Origin: CAVVIG01 sp050249955
GTDB taxonomy: Bacteria > Acidobacteriota > Vicinamibacteria > Vicinamibacterales > CAVVIG01
Assembly: GCA_050249955.1 (NCBI GenBank)
Contig: JBFWPN010000007.1
Span: forward strand, 252,086-316,085
DNA: 64,000 nucleotides
Direction: 5' to 3'
The position numbers and the translations under genes are program-made. Positions 33,401 through 40,613 of this stretch are shown here, piece after piece. The notes under the pieces are model-generated. The model was not told the origin of the DNA. It did no database searches and saw nothing but the letters and a program-made list of their open reading frames with translations. The stretch's first letter is position 1, and each line of letters begins with the position of its first letter.

Positions 33401-33491
33401 TGGTGCCGGTGGTCGCCACCTGCGCCCATGCAGTGCTGGCTCCTGTCAACAACAGGCCCAGCAGAACTACTCCGATGCTGCGAAGTCGCAT
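30474..33491 (-). CDS. Oar-like TonB-dependent receptor with N-terminal carboxypeptidase-regulatory domain
   Basis: The 1005-residue outer-membrane protein has a signal peptide (MRLRSIGVVLLGLLLTGAST, cleavage at AWAQ), a carboxypeptidase-regulatory-like domain (about 28-112; GTIQVIIEDPQGGRLPGVTV), a TonB plug (about 120-260) and a large beta-barrel ending in an aromatic residue (FLGLRFRY). Inside the barrel, DTNGDGTISVAE (bases 31824-31859) is a canonical twelve-residue EF-hand loop, and LDGNGDVNAPNS near residue 765 is another calcium-like loop. ATG 33491 follows AAGGAG by eight bases. Substrate unknown; relatives import glycans or peptides or export proteases. Confidence 0.92.
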   Translation of the reverse strand: MRLRSIGVVLLGLLLTGASTAWAQVATTGTIQVIIEDPQGGRLPGVTVQATATDTVTSRQGVTDAEGVATLEALQPSARYIVKAQLSGFRDMERTEILVRSGQVTTLRVELQLSTVSETVTVQGQTTPLVDVTRATSGTDITLSLTEALPTGRSYQSFLQLVPGVMPDSQNATGNPASRSGMNWKDVVTNDNLGYSTDNFYYFEGINVTDPVTGTFGANLNTEVIQEQKVITGGIPAEYVGAAGLISTVITKSGTNSLSGSGTYFFQNNNLVAKNENLADNTFSSNDAAFTVGGPIVKNNLWAFGSFRYLKNTNDVNAQDTRQVIRTVETTQKQSFFKTTYAPSQKDTLSFVFLSDPFDRSGTTDPSVPNNRDRVRKQGGNRYSGSYSRIWGTLLLDATFASHDAEITDLSVDRTARNTIAYQRTTTRTLADEQLGGFGQDFPETRPTRQFRIAAQYQIGAHRLKGGYEWAQRKDIRDLLYLPDSDRSQYTSIANLYGPITAGSIANSTLWSTRQFNVNNASDYNGLISRINTLPNRASFYSQYDTNGDGTISVAELGNSLVFNSSAGNPNQALNYYRITQTAVGKQDQQVRSNGFYVQDEFPLGRFTFNLGLRAEMWEHFSTTGFSIFKFDTTWAPRLSAVYDVKGDGSQKASAYWGRYFDPIRMDMANFAGTTNGSTREEQVFINNQWVTYRVRGFSAIPDGLFAPATKTPYTDELQLAYEADLGNNQSVSATYYKRNTRDIFEDFDPGIYTIPANYTGLDGNGDVNAPNSLFLGYGYLGFDPANPPRANFFLGTLKGGERNYNGLELVYRKRFSNSWQSIVSYSYLDAKGNTVSDGNADFAGDVFWLDPRAPNMYGTIPGTIHNLFKASGTYATKWNIDFGATYSWNSGSIVNKTQLASSRRLPIQVSTPFVYGGLLEDWVAPDAVGAVQNPSWGQMDLRAQYTKRVGKASFEVSMDIFNLLNDQAVTRIEDLVAGTGSTQFGSPIAWRNPRRAFLGLRFRY

Positions 33492-33602
33492 GACTTCTGC
33501 TCCTTGGAAAAGAAGGCGCGGTGCTGCCACGACGTACTCAGATCCCGGCAGCGCAACGCCCTCGGCCGCACGAACCCCAGCTGACACGATGGGGCTGCAG
33601 CG

Positions 33603-33618
33603 TTTTTGTATTTTTGTA
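33603..33618. repeat. Tandem TTTTTGTA x2 in an A/T-rich island
   Basis: Two head-to-tail copies of TTTTTGTA lie upstream of the TonB receptor gene. On the minus strand a TAGAAT (33623-33618) overlaps the edge and could be the receptor's -10 box, which would put the A-rich repeat at the start of a ~120-base leader. Confidence 0.5.
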
Positions 33619-33623
33619 TTCTA

Positions 33624-34156
33624 GAGCTTTCATCACAGTAAACCCGCCGCTCGCCCCTACTTTCTGTGGCTACAACCCAAGGCATCCAATTTTTCGGAGG
33701 CCACTGATTTCAATGGGAAATAGCCGGGCTGTGTCCCTCTTCGCAGGCACCTGACGCCCGCCAGCATGAGCCGTCGCCGGCAATCCAGTCCCGGTCAGGA
33801 GAACGACAGGACGCGTGGGCCACGCTTCGATTTCCAGCCGACGTCGTCGCCGCAAACGGCAGCAACATCCGGCGGTGTCTGGTGAGCAGCACAGGCATGG
33901 GATCCGGCTCCCCTTCCCTCTCGGCGGCCGTCACGATGACGGGCGACATGCCCGCAGATGGCGACTGTCCTTCGGAAAAGTCTATCGAGGGCCGACATGG
34001 GGCGGGAGGCGGGCAATTCCGGACGAGCCGCGTTTTTCTGCCGTGAATCGCGGATGGATCCACGAACGCGGATCCGGCCAGCACATCTGTTCAGACGATT
34101 GGGGGCGACACCACATCGGTTTTCTGACATGGAAGCTCGGCAGCGTGACGGTGTGG
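33624..34156. other. Intergenic region between divergent TonB receptor and VWFA genes
   Basis: Roughly 530 bases with no convincing gene. A GGAGG at 33696-33700 is followed twelve bases later by a 13-codon frame (33713-33754), too short and too poorly spaced to call. On the minus strand GGCCTCC-loop-GGATGCC and CCATTG/CAGTGG can form hairpins. The right end contains TGTAAT at 34157-34162, the possible -10 of the next gene. Confidence 0.4.
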
Positions 34157-34169
34157 TGTAATCGCGCAG

Positions 34170-35021
34170 GTGTTCACCCGGACCGTATCGACCCTGCTCG
34201 TCGTGCTCTGCGCGCAGCCCGCGTTTCCGCAGTCGATCCTCGGCAATGCCCGCACGGTGCTGGCGGCGGTGGTCAACGCGCAGGGGCAGCCGGTCGTCGA
34301 CGTCGGCCTCGATGACTTCGTTGTCACTGAAGGTGGCGCGCCACGCGAGGTGATCGATGTGCACGTGGCGGACTATCCGCTGGCGATCGTCATCGACGAT
34401 CGCCCGGCCCTCGCGCCGGGGCTCCCCGCCGTTCGCGCGGCGGCCCGCCGCTTCATCCAGCGCGTGGGCGACCGGCCGATCGCGCTCCTGCGGCTGACAG
34501 ATGGCCGCATTCCGGCCGCGACCCTGGACGACGACCGGGCAACGGTGCTGGGGCAACTCGACGCGCTGGTGCCGGGCGCGGAGGGCGGTACCGGTCCGCT
34601 CGACACGATTGCCACGGGGGCGTTGCTGCTCCGCGAGACCGGCGCCCCCTTCTCGGCGGTCGTGGTCGTGGCGGCCGGACCGGTCGATGCGTCGGCGCTC
34701 GTCCGCGGAGAACGGCTTCCGCAGATTATCGAGAGCGGTGCCGCCGTGCACGTGGTGCAGGCCAGGCCGCCGGATGTCGACGCGGGGGGCGGCTCGATCG
34801 CCGACTCGGACCTGCTCCGGGTGATTGCCGACCAGTCCAGGGGTCAGTTCACCGCGATCTTCTCCACGGCGTCCTACGGCGCGGCGCTCGACCGGCTGGC
34901 GGATCGACTGGCCATCGAGATGATGGTCCAGTACCTCGCTCCGGCCGGGCCACGCACGGGAGACGTGCGCGTGGGCGTCAGGATGCCAGGGTCACGAGTG
35001 GTCGGTCTCGGGGTGAAGTGA
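34170..35021 (+). CDS. Secreted VWFA-like protein with degenerate metal site
   Basis: The 283-residue protein has a signal peptide (MFTRTVSTLLVVLCAQPAFP) and the acidobacterial VWFA layout (ARTVLAAVVNAQGQPVVDVG, LDDFVVTEGGAPREV). The usual DxSxS metal motif is replaced by DDRPA (AIVIDDRPALAPG), so metal binding is doubtful. It starts at GTG 34170, and TGTAAT ends seven bases upstream. Function unknown; possibly a non-metal-binding paralog of the other VWFA proteins. Confidence 0.75.
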   Translation: MFTRTVSTLLVVLCAQPAFPQSILGNARTVLAAVVNAQGQPVVDVGLDDFVVTEGGAPREVIDVHVADYPLAIVIDDRPALAPGLPAVRAAARRFIQRVGDRPIALLRLTDGRIPAATLDDDRATVLGQLDALVPGAEGGTGPLDTIATGALLLRETGAPFSAVVVVAAGPVDASALVRGERLPQIIESGAAVHVVQARPPDVDAGGGSIADSDLLRVIADQSRGQFTAIFSTASYGAALDRLADRLAIEMMVQYLAPAGPRTGDVRVGVRMPGSRVVGLGVK

Positions 35022-35048
35022 GCGGGCATCGACACCCGCAGAAACAGC

Positions 35049-35082
35049 AAAGGGGCGGTCACCGTGAGGTGCCGCCCCTTGT
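35049..35082. terminator. Bidirectional intrinsic terminator
   Basis: AAGGGGCGG (35050-35058) pairs with CCGCCCCTT (35072-35080), with an inner CACC-GTGA-GGTG stem and one bulged base. TTTGCTGTTT follows on the minus strand and TTGT on the plus strand. It separates the convergent VWFA gene and atp operon. Confidence 0.85.
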
Positions 35083-35119
35083 CTGCCGCGAGTTCTGAGT
35101 TCGGCTTCCCCGAGGGGCG

Positions 35120-35623
35120 TCAGTTCGCCCGTCCCTCCACCTGCTTCAACGCGTCGGCGATCAGGCGCTCGTTGTCTTCCTTCGAGATGTTGCGCTGGAT
35201 GATCTTCGAGGCGATCGAGACCGACAGGTCGACGGCTTCGGAGCGGATCTGCTGCAGCGCCCGGCTGGTTTCGAGTTGGATCTGCCGTTCGGCGTTGCGC
35301 AGGATGCCCTCCGCGTCGGCCTTCGCCTTCTGGCGGATTTCCTCGCGCAACCGATCGCCGTCGGCACGGCTCTGCGTGATGATGGCCTCGGCGTCTGCCC
35401 GGGCCTTCCGGACGATCTGGGCCGACTCCTGCTCGAGCCGTTCCAGTTCCAGCTTGGCCGTCTGGGCGTCGTCCAGTGCCTTGCGGATGCCCTGCTGCCG
35501 GCTGTCCAGCGCCTCGAGCAGCGGCTTCCAGGCGAACTTCGCCAGGAGGGTCAGCAACAGGAGGAACGTCAGGACGGTCCAGATGAAGAGACCCGGATCG
35601 GGTTGGACCAGGGGGTTGTTCAT
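35120..35623 (-). CDS. atpF: ATP synthase F0 subunit b
   Basis: The 167-residue subunit has one N-terminal membrane helix (GLFIWTVLTFLLLLTLLAKF), the usual WKPLLEALDSRQQGI start of the stalk, and a long charged helix that dimerises as peripheral stator. It is the last gene of atpZ-I-B-E-F. The F1 genes and subunit delta do not follow; a terminator does. Confidence 0.94.
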   Translation of the reverse strand: MNNPLVQPDPGLFIWTVLTFLLLLTLLAKFAWKPLLEALDSRQQGIRKALDDAQTAKLELERLEQESAQIVRKARADAEAIITQSRADGDRLREEIRQKAKADAEGILRNAERQIQLETSRALQQIRSEAVDLSVSIASKIIQRNISKEDNERLIADALKQVEGRAN

Positions 35624-35707
35624 CGCTTCGATCCTTCTACAACTGTCGGGCTGAGCGTGTCAGCCGCAATAGCACCGCGGCTGAGGTCACCCGGCCAGAC
35701 CTGCCTA

Positions 35708-35938
35708 CTACTTCAGGAGGACGATGAGCAGCGCGAACACTTCGGCGAGAATCGCGACGCCTTCGAGCAGGAACAGCGGCAGGTTCACCGCGCCCGTGAT
35801 CTTGTCCGCGGCGCTGGGCTGCCGGGCGATGCCTTCGGCCGCGCCCGCCGCCAGCTTGCCGATGCCGAGACCGGCGCCGATGACCACGAGGCCCAGACCA
35901 AGGGCCACACCGAAGAACGCAATCGCATTACCTTCCAT
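35708..35938 (-). CDS. atpE: ATP synthase F0 subunit c
   Basis: The 76-residue hairpin protein has two membrane helices joined by the polar loop ARQP. The ion-binding carboxylate is Glu in PLFLLEGVAIL; the following Gly, rather than Ser/Thr, argues for protons over sodium. ATG 35938 is followed by MEGNAIAFFGVALGLGLVVI. It lies between atpB and atpF. Confidence 0.95.
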   Translation of the reverse strand: MEGNAIAFFGVALGLGLVVIGAGLGIGKLAAGAAEGIARQPSAADKITGAVNLPLFLLEGVAILAEVFALLIVLLK

Positions 35939-35973
35939 GACGTCTCTCTCCTCAGGATTGAATGAACTCTCGT

Positions 35974-36918
35974 TCAGTGATGAACGTGGATGGCCATGCC
36001 GATGAACACGGCCGACAGCAGGGTGAACACATACGCCTGGACCAGAACCACGATGATCTCCAGGCCTGAAATCGCCGTTGCCAGCGGCACCGACACGGCC
36101 AGCCCCACACCCACCCCTGCGATGGCCTGACCGAACATCTCGGTGAACAGAAAGACGAAGGACAGGATCGCGAGGATCGCGATGTGCCCGCCGGTCATGT
36201 TCGCCGCAAGACGCATGGTGAGCGCGAAGGGGCGCACCAGCATGCCCATGATCTCGATCGGGATCAGCAGGATGTACAGCGGCCAGGCGAGGCCGTGCGG
36301 CACCAGGTTGATCCAGTGCTGCACGAATCCGTGTGCCTTCGAGCCGGCCGTGATGATGGCAAAGAAGGTGATCACCGCCAGGGCCGCCGTGACGTTGAAG
36401 TTCGACGTCGCGGTCGTGCCGCCGTGCATCACCTGCTTGATGAAGGAGTGCTCGTCGGTGTGGAGCACGAAGTGGTCGACCAGGCCGAGTACCTCGAAGA
36501 CCGGGATGAGGCCGATCGCGTTCGCGCAGAAGATGAACACGAAGAAGGTCAGGAGGAGCGGGGTCCAGGTGTTGACCCACTTCTTCCCGACATTCGGCAG
36601 CACGATCGAGTCGCGGATGAACTCCACGAGCGCCTCGAGCGCGTTCATGAAGCCGGTGGGAATCGGGCGCTCCTGCTTCAGGAACTTCCGGACCGTGACG
36701 GTCACCACCAGGAACACGAAGGCGGCGACCAGCCACAGCATGAGCACGTGCTTGGTCACCGAGAAGTTGATGCCGAAGAGGGTGGGCAGCGCGATGAGCG
36801 GGTGCTCGACGCTGCTGTTCGACACGTGCTCGATGATCACCGTGCCCGCATCGAACTTCCCGGCGGCTTCGGCGGCGTGTTCGCCCACTTCCTGGGCGTG
36901 CTCTTGACCCAACATCAT
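35974..36918 (-). CDS. atpB: ATP synthase F0 subunit a
   Basis: The 314-residue subunit forms the proton half-channels against the c-ring. The essential arginine is in RPFALTMRLAANMTGGH, and the final helices (QAYVFTLLSAVFIGMAIHVHH) fit the family. The N-terminal ~55 residues are a charged extension before the first membrane helix. Start is ATG 36918 or the adjacent ATG 36915. Confidence 0.96.
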   Translation of the reverse strand: MMLGQEHAQEVGEHAAEAAGKFDAGTVIIEHVSNSSVEHPLIALPTLFGINFSVTKHVLMLWLVAAFVFLVVTVTVRKFLKQERPIPTGFMNALEALVEFIRDSIVLPNVGKKWVNTWTPLLLTFFVFIFCANAIGLIPVFEVLGLVDHFVLHTDEHSFIKQVMHGGTTATSNFNVTAALAVITFFAIITAGSKAHGFVQHWINLVPHGLAWPLYILLIPIEIMGMLVRPFALTMRLAANMTGGHIAILAILSFVFLFTEMFGQAIAGVGVGLAVSVPLATAISGLEIIVVLVQAYVFTLLSAVFIGMAIHVHH

Positions 36919-36921
36919 GGT

Positions 36922-37287
36922 TTAGGCGCGCGGATCACTGGCGAGGAGACGCTTGAGGAACAGCGCCTCGACGAAGTGCAGCGCGATGAAGTAGCTGCTA
37001 AAGCTGACCGCGAACGGAACGGCCTGCACGTGGAAGACGCGGAGCATCACCGCCACATACACGCCGAAGAACACCATCTTGAACGCGAAGGCCGTCAACA
37101 ACAGGCCCGTCAGCGCCCGCGGATCCCGGTTGTAGGTCCGCTCGGATATCACCCACGATCCGCACGCCATCACGAGCGGCCCGAGCATGCCGACGAACAC
37201 GGCCGCCCCGGTCTGCCGCTCGAGAAACGCCAGCAGGACCATCCAGACCCCCACGCTGGGCCCGGCCATCCACGCGACCTGTCTCAT
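36922..37287 (-). CDS. atpI: ATP synthase subunit I-like membrane protein
   Basis: The 121-residue protein has four hydrophobic helices and sits directly upstream of atpB, the usual place of atpI, which helps c-ring assembly. The sequence itself is weakly conserved, so position carries the call. ATG 37287 overlaps the upstream atpZ stop by four bases. Confidence 0.72.
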   Translation of the reverse strand: MRQVAWMAGPSVGVWMVLLAFLERQTGAAVFVGMLGPLVMACGSWVISERTYNRDPRALTGLLLTAFAFKMVFFGVYVAVMLRVFHVQAVPFAVSFSSYFIALHFVEALFLKRLLASDPRA

Positions 37288-37529
37288 CGCTTGAACACGG
37301 CCTTTGCCAGTTCGTAGAAGCCCACCACCAACCCGAGCACCAGCCCGACCAGCAGACCCCAGTGCGAGTGTCCCCGCCACTGGTCCACGGCGTATCCGAT
37401 GCCACCCATCAGGATGATGGCGCCGATGAGCGTGTAACTGCCCATCGCCGCAGGCCCCGACTTCCGAACGGTCTCCTGGAACGCTTCCAGCGACTGTTCG
37501 AGCGGTGTACTGCGGTCTTCATCGGGCAT
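37284..37529 (-). CDS. atpZ: AtpZ/AtpI-family F0 accessory protein
   Basis: The 81-residue protein has a charged N-terminus and two membrane helices with GSYTLIGAIILMGGIGYAVD and WGLLVGLVLGLVVGFYELAK, the AtpZ (F0F1-ATPase gene-1) pattern; relatives with AtpI move magnesium or aid assembly. It is the first gene of the F0 operon. Upstream is a Rex-like operator overlapping a TATACT promoter. Confidence 0.85.
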   Translation of the reverse strand: MPDEDRSTPLEQSLEAFQETVRKSGPAAMGSYTLIGAIILMGGIGYAVDQWRGHSHWGLLVGLVLGLVVGFYELAKAVFKR

Positions 37530-37568
37530 GCTGCAAACACGCCATTATGTCGTACGCGCAGACAGGGG

Positions 37569-37600
37569 AGTATACCGTAACTTGTGAAAAAGTTCACCAA
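37569..37600 (-). promoter_or_regulatory. Rex-like operator overlapping the atp operon promoter
   Basis: TTGTGAAAAAGTTCACCA (37582-37599) differs at one position from the Rex consensus TTGTGAA-N4-TTCACAA. On the minus strand TATACT (37574-37569) is a candidate -10; the operator fills the spacer and the -35 region (GTGAAC at a 17-base spacing). Rex senses NADH/NAD+ and represses respiratory genes, so control of ATP synthase would make sense. The leader to atpZ would be about 33 bases. Confidence 0.5.
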
Positions 37601-37854
37601 GTCACGCGCGCACCCCATAAAAATGGCATATCAGCCGTCGTCCCACCCCAATCCCCCCGGCCTCGGCGGCTCCAGGCCACCCCGGATCGGTCCAGCCTCG
37701 CGGCCGTTCACGACCCGCCCACCCGACACACCCTGAGTGGCCTGCGCACGCCATGCGGGCGCCGGTCCCCCCTGCCGCCAGACCGGCCTGACCCCATCCG
37801 AGACTGGCACCCGCAACTGTCAGAATTGAAAGCACTTCGCGAGTGCGAGCGCGA
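37601..37854. other. Divergent intergenic region between atpZ and the VWFA/heme operon
   Basis: Together with the Rex-like site and the downstream promoter this makes a 360-base gap. Apart from those two sites I see no gene, RNA or repeat that I can support. The sequence is C-rich on the plus strand. Confidence 0.4.
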
Positions 37855-37883
37855 TTGACGACCGCATCACGCCCCCCTATACT
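37855..37883 (+). promoter_or_regulatory. Consensus sigma-70 promoter giving a leaderless start
   Basis: TTGACG (37855-37860), a 17-base spacer and TATACT (37878-37883) form the best promoter in the window. The -10 box ends six bases before ATG 37890, so transcription should begin on the A of the start codon. It is placed to drive the two VWFA genes and possibly the whole heme operon. Confidence 0.75.
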
Positions 37884-37889
37884 GGCCGC

Positions 37890-38786
37890 ATGACTGCTCG
37901 ACGTGTCTCGGCGGCCACCGTGCTGCTCGCAGGCCTCGCCGCCCTCCCGGTGATCCTGCAGGCGCAGGCGCAGCAGCGCATCGTCTTCGCGAGTGCACTC
38001 GATCAGAAAGGTGCGCCCGTGCCGGGCCTCGGCCCCGAAGACTTCGTCATCCGCGAAGACAAGGTCACGCGCGAAGTACTGAACGTGGTCCCGGCCAGGG
38101 AGCCCATGCAGGTCGCCCTGCTGATCGACAACAGCCAGGCGGCCGACCCGTATGTGCGCGATCTGCGAGAGGCCACGGCCGGATTCATCCGCACCATTGG
38201 CGAAGACCCGACCGGCGCCAGGCACGAAGTGGCCGTCATCACGGTGGGCGAGCGGCCCACGATCAACACCGACTACACGACTGACATCGAACGGGCCATC
38301 AAGGGGGCGCAGCGCATCTTTGCCATGCCCGGCACCGGCGCCTACCTGCTCGACGGCATCATCGAGACCAGCCGCGGCATCCGCAAGCGCGAGTCGCCCC
38401 GGCCGGTGATCGTTGCCGTCATCACGGCCGGCGTCGACCTCAGCGACCGCGTATACCAGAGCGTGCTCGAGCCCCTGCGCGAGTCGGGCGCCGCCCTGCA
38501 TGTGGTGGTCGTCGGACGCCCTGTCACGGCGGACAACGACCGCATGATGGTGCTGGACCTCGGCACGCGGGACACCGGCGGACGGTACGACACGGTCCTC
38601 ACCGGCACCGCCCTTACGCCCCGGCTGAAGGAACTCGCCACGGAACTCACGCACCAGTACAAGGTGACTTACGCCCGACCGCAGACACTGATCCCGCCCG
38701 AGCGCGTCACGGTGTCTGCCGCACGGCCGGGCATCCAGATCAGGGGCATCGCCCAGCTCGCGCAGAACGAAGGCGGTCGCCGTTGA
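37890..38786 (+). CDS. Secreted VWFA-like protein, degenerate metal site
   Basis: The 298-residue protein has a signal peptide (MTARRVSAATVLLAGLAALP, cleavage near AQAQ), an N-terminal beta domain (RIVFASALDQKGAPVPGLGP, EDFVIRED) and a VWFA-like domain. The metal motif is DNSQA (LLIDNSQAADP) instead of DxSxS, so cation binding is doubtful. A near-consensus promoter lies immediately upstream with no leader. The stop overlaps the TTG start of the next VWFA gene. Confidence 0.8.
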   Translation: MTARRVSAATVLLAGLAALPVILQAQAQQRIVFASALDQKGAPVPGLGPEDFVIREDKVTREVLNVVPAREPMQVALLIDNSQAADPYVRDLREATAGFIRTIGEDPTGARHEVAVITVGERPTINTDYTTDIERAIKGAQRIFAMPGTGAYLLDGIIETSRGIRKRESPRPVIVAVITAGVDLSDRVYQSVLEPLRESGAALHVVVVGRPVTADNDRMMVLDLGTRDTGGRYDTVLTGTALTPRLKELATELTHQYKVTYARPQTLIPPERVTVSAARPGIQIRGIAQLAQNEGGRR

Positions 38787-39787
38787 GGCGCGCACGCTCG
38801 GCCCGCCTCCCGCTGGCGGCGCTCGCCCTGGCCTTGGCCGTACCATTGGCGCACACCAGCGCGCAGCAGGCGCCAGCCAGCCCCCCGGCAGCAGCCCCCC
38901 CACAGGCGCCGCCACCACAGGGAGCAACCGCCCAGCCGTCGTTCCGCGCTGGGGTCGACATCGTCTCGCTGAATGTCACGGTGCAGGAAGGCGGCGGGCA
39001 GAAGTACGTCACCGACCTCACCCAGGACGACTTCCAGGTGTTCGAGGACGGTGTGAAGCAGGACGTCACCGTCTTCAACCGCACCAACCTGCCCATCGCC
39101 CTGGCCCTGCTGGTCGATACGAGCGCCAGCATGGAGTCGCGGCTCTCGATTGCCCAGGAGGCGGCCGTCGGCTTCGCCAGGCGGCTGCGGCCACAGGACC
39201 TGGCGGAGGTCGTGGACTTCGACAGTCGCGTGGTCGTGCTGCAGGCGTTCACCAACCAGCTGCCCGAGCTCGAGACGGCCATCCGACGCACCGCAGCCGG
39301 CGGCTCCACGTCGATGTACAACGCGATCTACATCGCGTTGAAGGACCTGAAGAAGGTGGTCGCCACCAACACCGACGAAATCCGGCGGCAGGCCATCGTC
39401 GTCCTCTCTGACGGCGAGGACACCTCCAGCCTGCTGCCCTTCGAGGAGGTGCTCGACCTGGCGAAGCGCTCCGAAACCGCCATCTACGCCATCGGGCTCC
39501 GGTCGGCCGAAGGCAGCAGTTCCGGCGGCAAGGGCTTCAGGGAGGCGGAGTTCGTCCTCCGCCAGCTGTCCCAGGAGACTGGCGGCCGCGCCTTCTTCCC
39601 GAACCAGGTGACCGACCTCAACGCCATCTACGGCCAGATAGCCGACGAACTGTCGAGCCAGTACACGGTGGGCTACACGTCGAAGAACCCCAAGCGCGAT
39701 GGCGCCTGGCGCCGCGTGGTGGTTCGCGTATCCCGCGCGGGCGCGACGGCGCGCACGAAGCTCGGCTACTTCGCCCCGACACGTTAG
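38783..39787 (+). CDS. Secreted VWFA-related protein (acidobacterial type)
   Basis: The 334-residue protein has a signal peptide, a Pro/Ala/Gln-rich linker (about 28-50), the family beta domain (SFRAGVDIVSLNVTV, LTQDDFQVFEDG) and an A-domain with an intact metal site DTSAS (LLVDTSASMESR) and LSDGEDTSS. It starts at TTG 38783, overlapping the preceding stop by four bases. Only two bases separate it from the hemX-like gene, so it is probably transcribed with heme synthesis genes. Confidence 0.87.
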   Translation: MRRARSARLPLAALALALAVPLAHTSAQQAPASPPAAAPPQAPPPQGATAQPSFRAGVDIVSLNVTVQEGGGQKYVTDLTQDDFQVFEDGVKQDVTVFNRTNLPIALALLVDTSASMESRLSIAQEAAVGFARRLRPQDLAEVVDFDSRVVVLQAFTNQLPELETAIRRTAAGGSTSMYNAIYIALKDLKKVVATNTDEIRRQAIVVLSDGEDTSSLLPFEEVLDLAKRSETAIYAIGLRSAEGSSSGGKGFREAEFVLRQLSQETGGRAFFPNQVTDLNAIYGQIADELSSQYTVGYTSKNPKRDGAWRRVVVRVSRAGATARTKLGYFAPTR

Positions 39788-39789
39788 CC

Positions 39790-40605
39790 ATGAACTGGAT
39801 TCCGCTCCTGCTCTATGCCGCCGCACTCGCGGCGTACACGCTGCACTTCGCCAGACGCGAGCCCACCGTGGGTCGCGCCGCGACGACCCTGCTCGTCGGC
39901 GGAGCACTCGCCCACACCTTCGTCGTCGGCATGCAGACGATGGAGGTGGCGCATGTGCCGGTGACGAGTGCCTCGTCTGCCGTCTCCACCTTCGTGCTTC
40001 TCCTGGTGCTGGCCTATCTGTTCACGGAGATGACGACGGAAGAGCGGGCGCTGGGCGCCTTCATCCTGCCGCTCGTCGTCGTCCTGCAGTCCATCCCGGC
40101 GCTGTATCCGATGGCGGAGGAACGTGCGGAGATTCTGCGGGGGCCGCTGTTCGGCATCCACGTCTCGTCGCTCCTGTGCGCGTACGCCAGCTTCGCCCTG
40201 GCGTGCGTGATCGGCATCCTCTACGTGCTGCAGTTCAAGGAGCTGAAGGCGAAGCACTTCGGGTTCCTCTACGCGCGGCTGCCCGCGCTCGACGTGCTGG
40301 ACACCATGAACCAGCGCGCCATCACCGTGGGCTGGATCTGCCTCACGATCGGGCTGGTCGCCGGGTTCATCTGGGCCGGCCAGGTGCAGGGCAGCGATCC
40401 GCGGCTGCAGGCGATGTCCATCCAGGATCCGAAGATCTTCGTCGCGCTGATCTGCTGGGTGGTCTACTCCTTCGAGATGTTCGCCGCGCGGCGCATCGGC
40501 TGGGGCGGCCGCCGGGCCGCCTACCTCTCGGCTGTCGGATTCGCGATCGTGCTGCTGAACTTCCTGCCGATCAGCTATTTCCTCTCGAACAGCCACAACT
40601 TCTGA
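39790..40605 (+). CDS. hemX: HemX/CcsA-family membrane protein
   Basis: The 271-residue protein has about eight membrane helices and belongs to the cytochrome c assembly (CcsA/CcmC/HemX) family: GIHVSSLLCAYASFALACVI, GWICLTIGLVAGFIWAG and NFLPISYFLS. The Trp-rich heme-handling WWD motif of true CcsA is absent; only DPK remains (MSIQDPKIF). With hemA eight bases downstream, a HemX role in controlling glutamyl-tRNA reductase level is more likely than cytochrome c maturation. Confidence 0.8.
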   Translation: MNWIPLLLYAAALAAYTLHFARREPTVGRAATTLLVGGALAHTFVVGMQTMEVAHVPVTSASSAVSTFVLLLVLAYLFTEMTTEERALGAFILPLVVVLQSIPALYPMAEERAEILRGPLFGIHVSSLLCAYASFALACVIGILYVLQFKELKAKHFGFLYARLPALDVLDTMNQRAITVGWICLTIGLVAGFIWAGQVQGSDPRLQAMSIQDPKIFVALICWVVYSFEMFAARRIGWGGRRAAYLSAVGFAIVLLNFLPISYFLSNSHNF

Positions 40606-40613
40606 GCGACGCC

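Noticed and set aside
30894..33584. A 896-codon open frame on the plus strand opposite the TonB receptor
   Set aside because: It is an antisense shadow in GC-rich sequence: charged, low-complexity translation without domains, while the minus strand encodes a complete receptor with signal peptide and motifs.
33713..33754. A 13-codon leader peptide frame
   Set aside because: The GGAGG is twelve bases from the ATG, the peptide has no features and no downstream gene would be controlled by it on that strand.
33630..33760. A possible c-di-GMP (GEMM-type) riboswitch upstream of the TonB receptor
   Set aside because: A short GGGACACAGCCCGG stretch on the minus strand is vaguely similar, but the conserved tetraloop receptor, P1a stem and spacing are missing, and it probably lies upstream of the transcription start.
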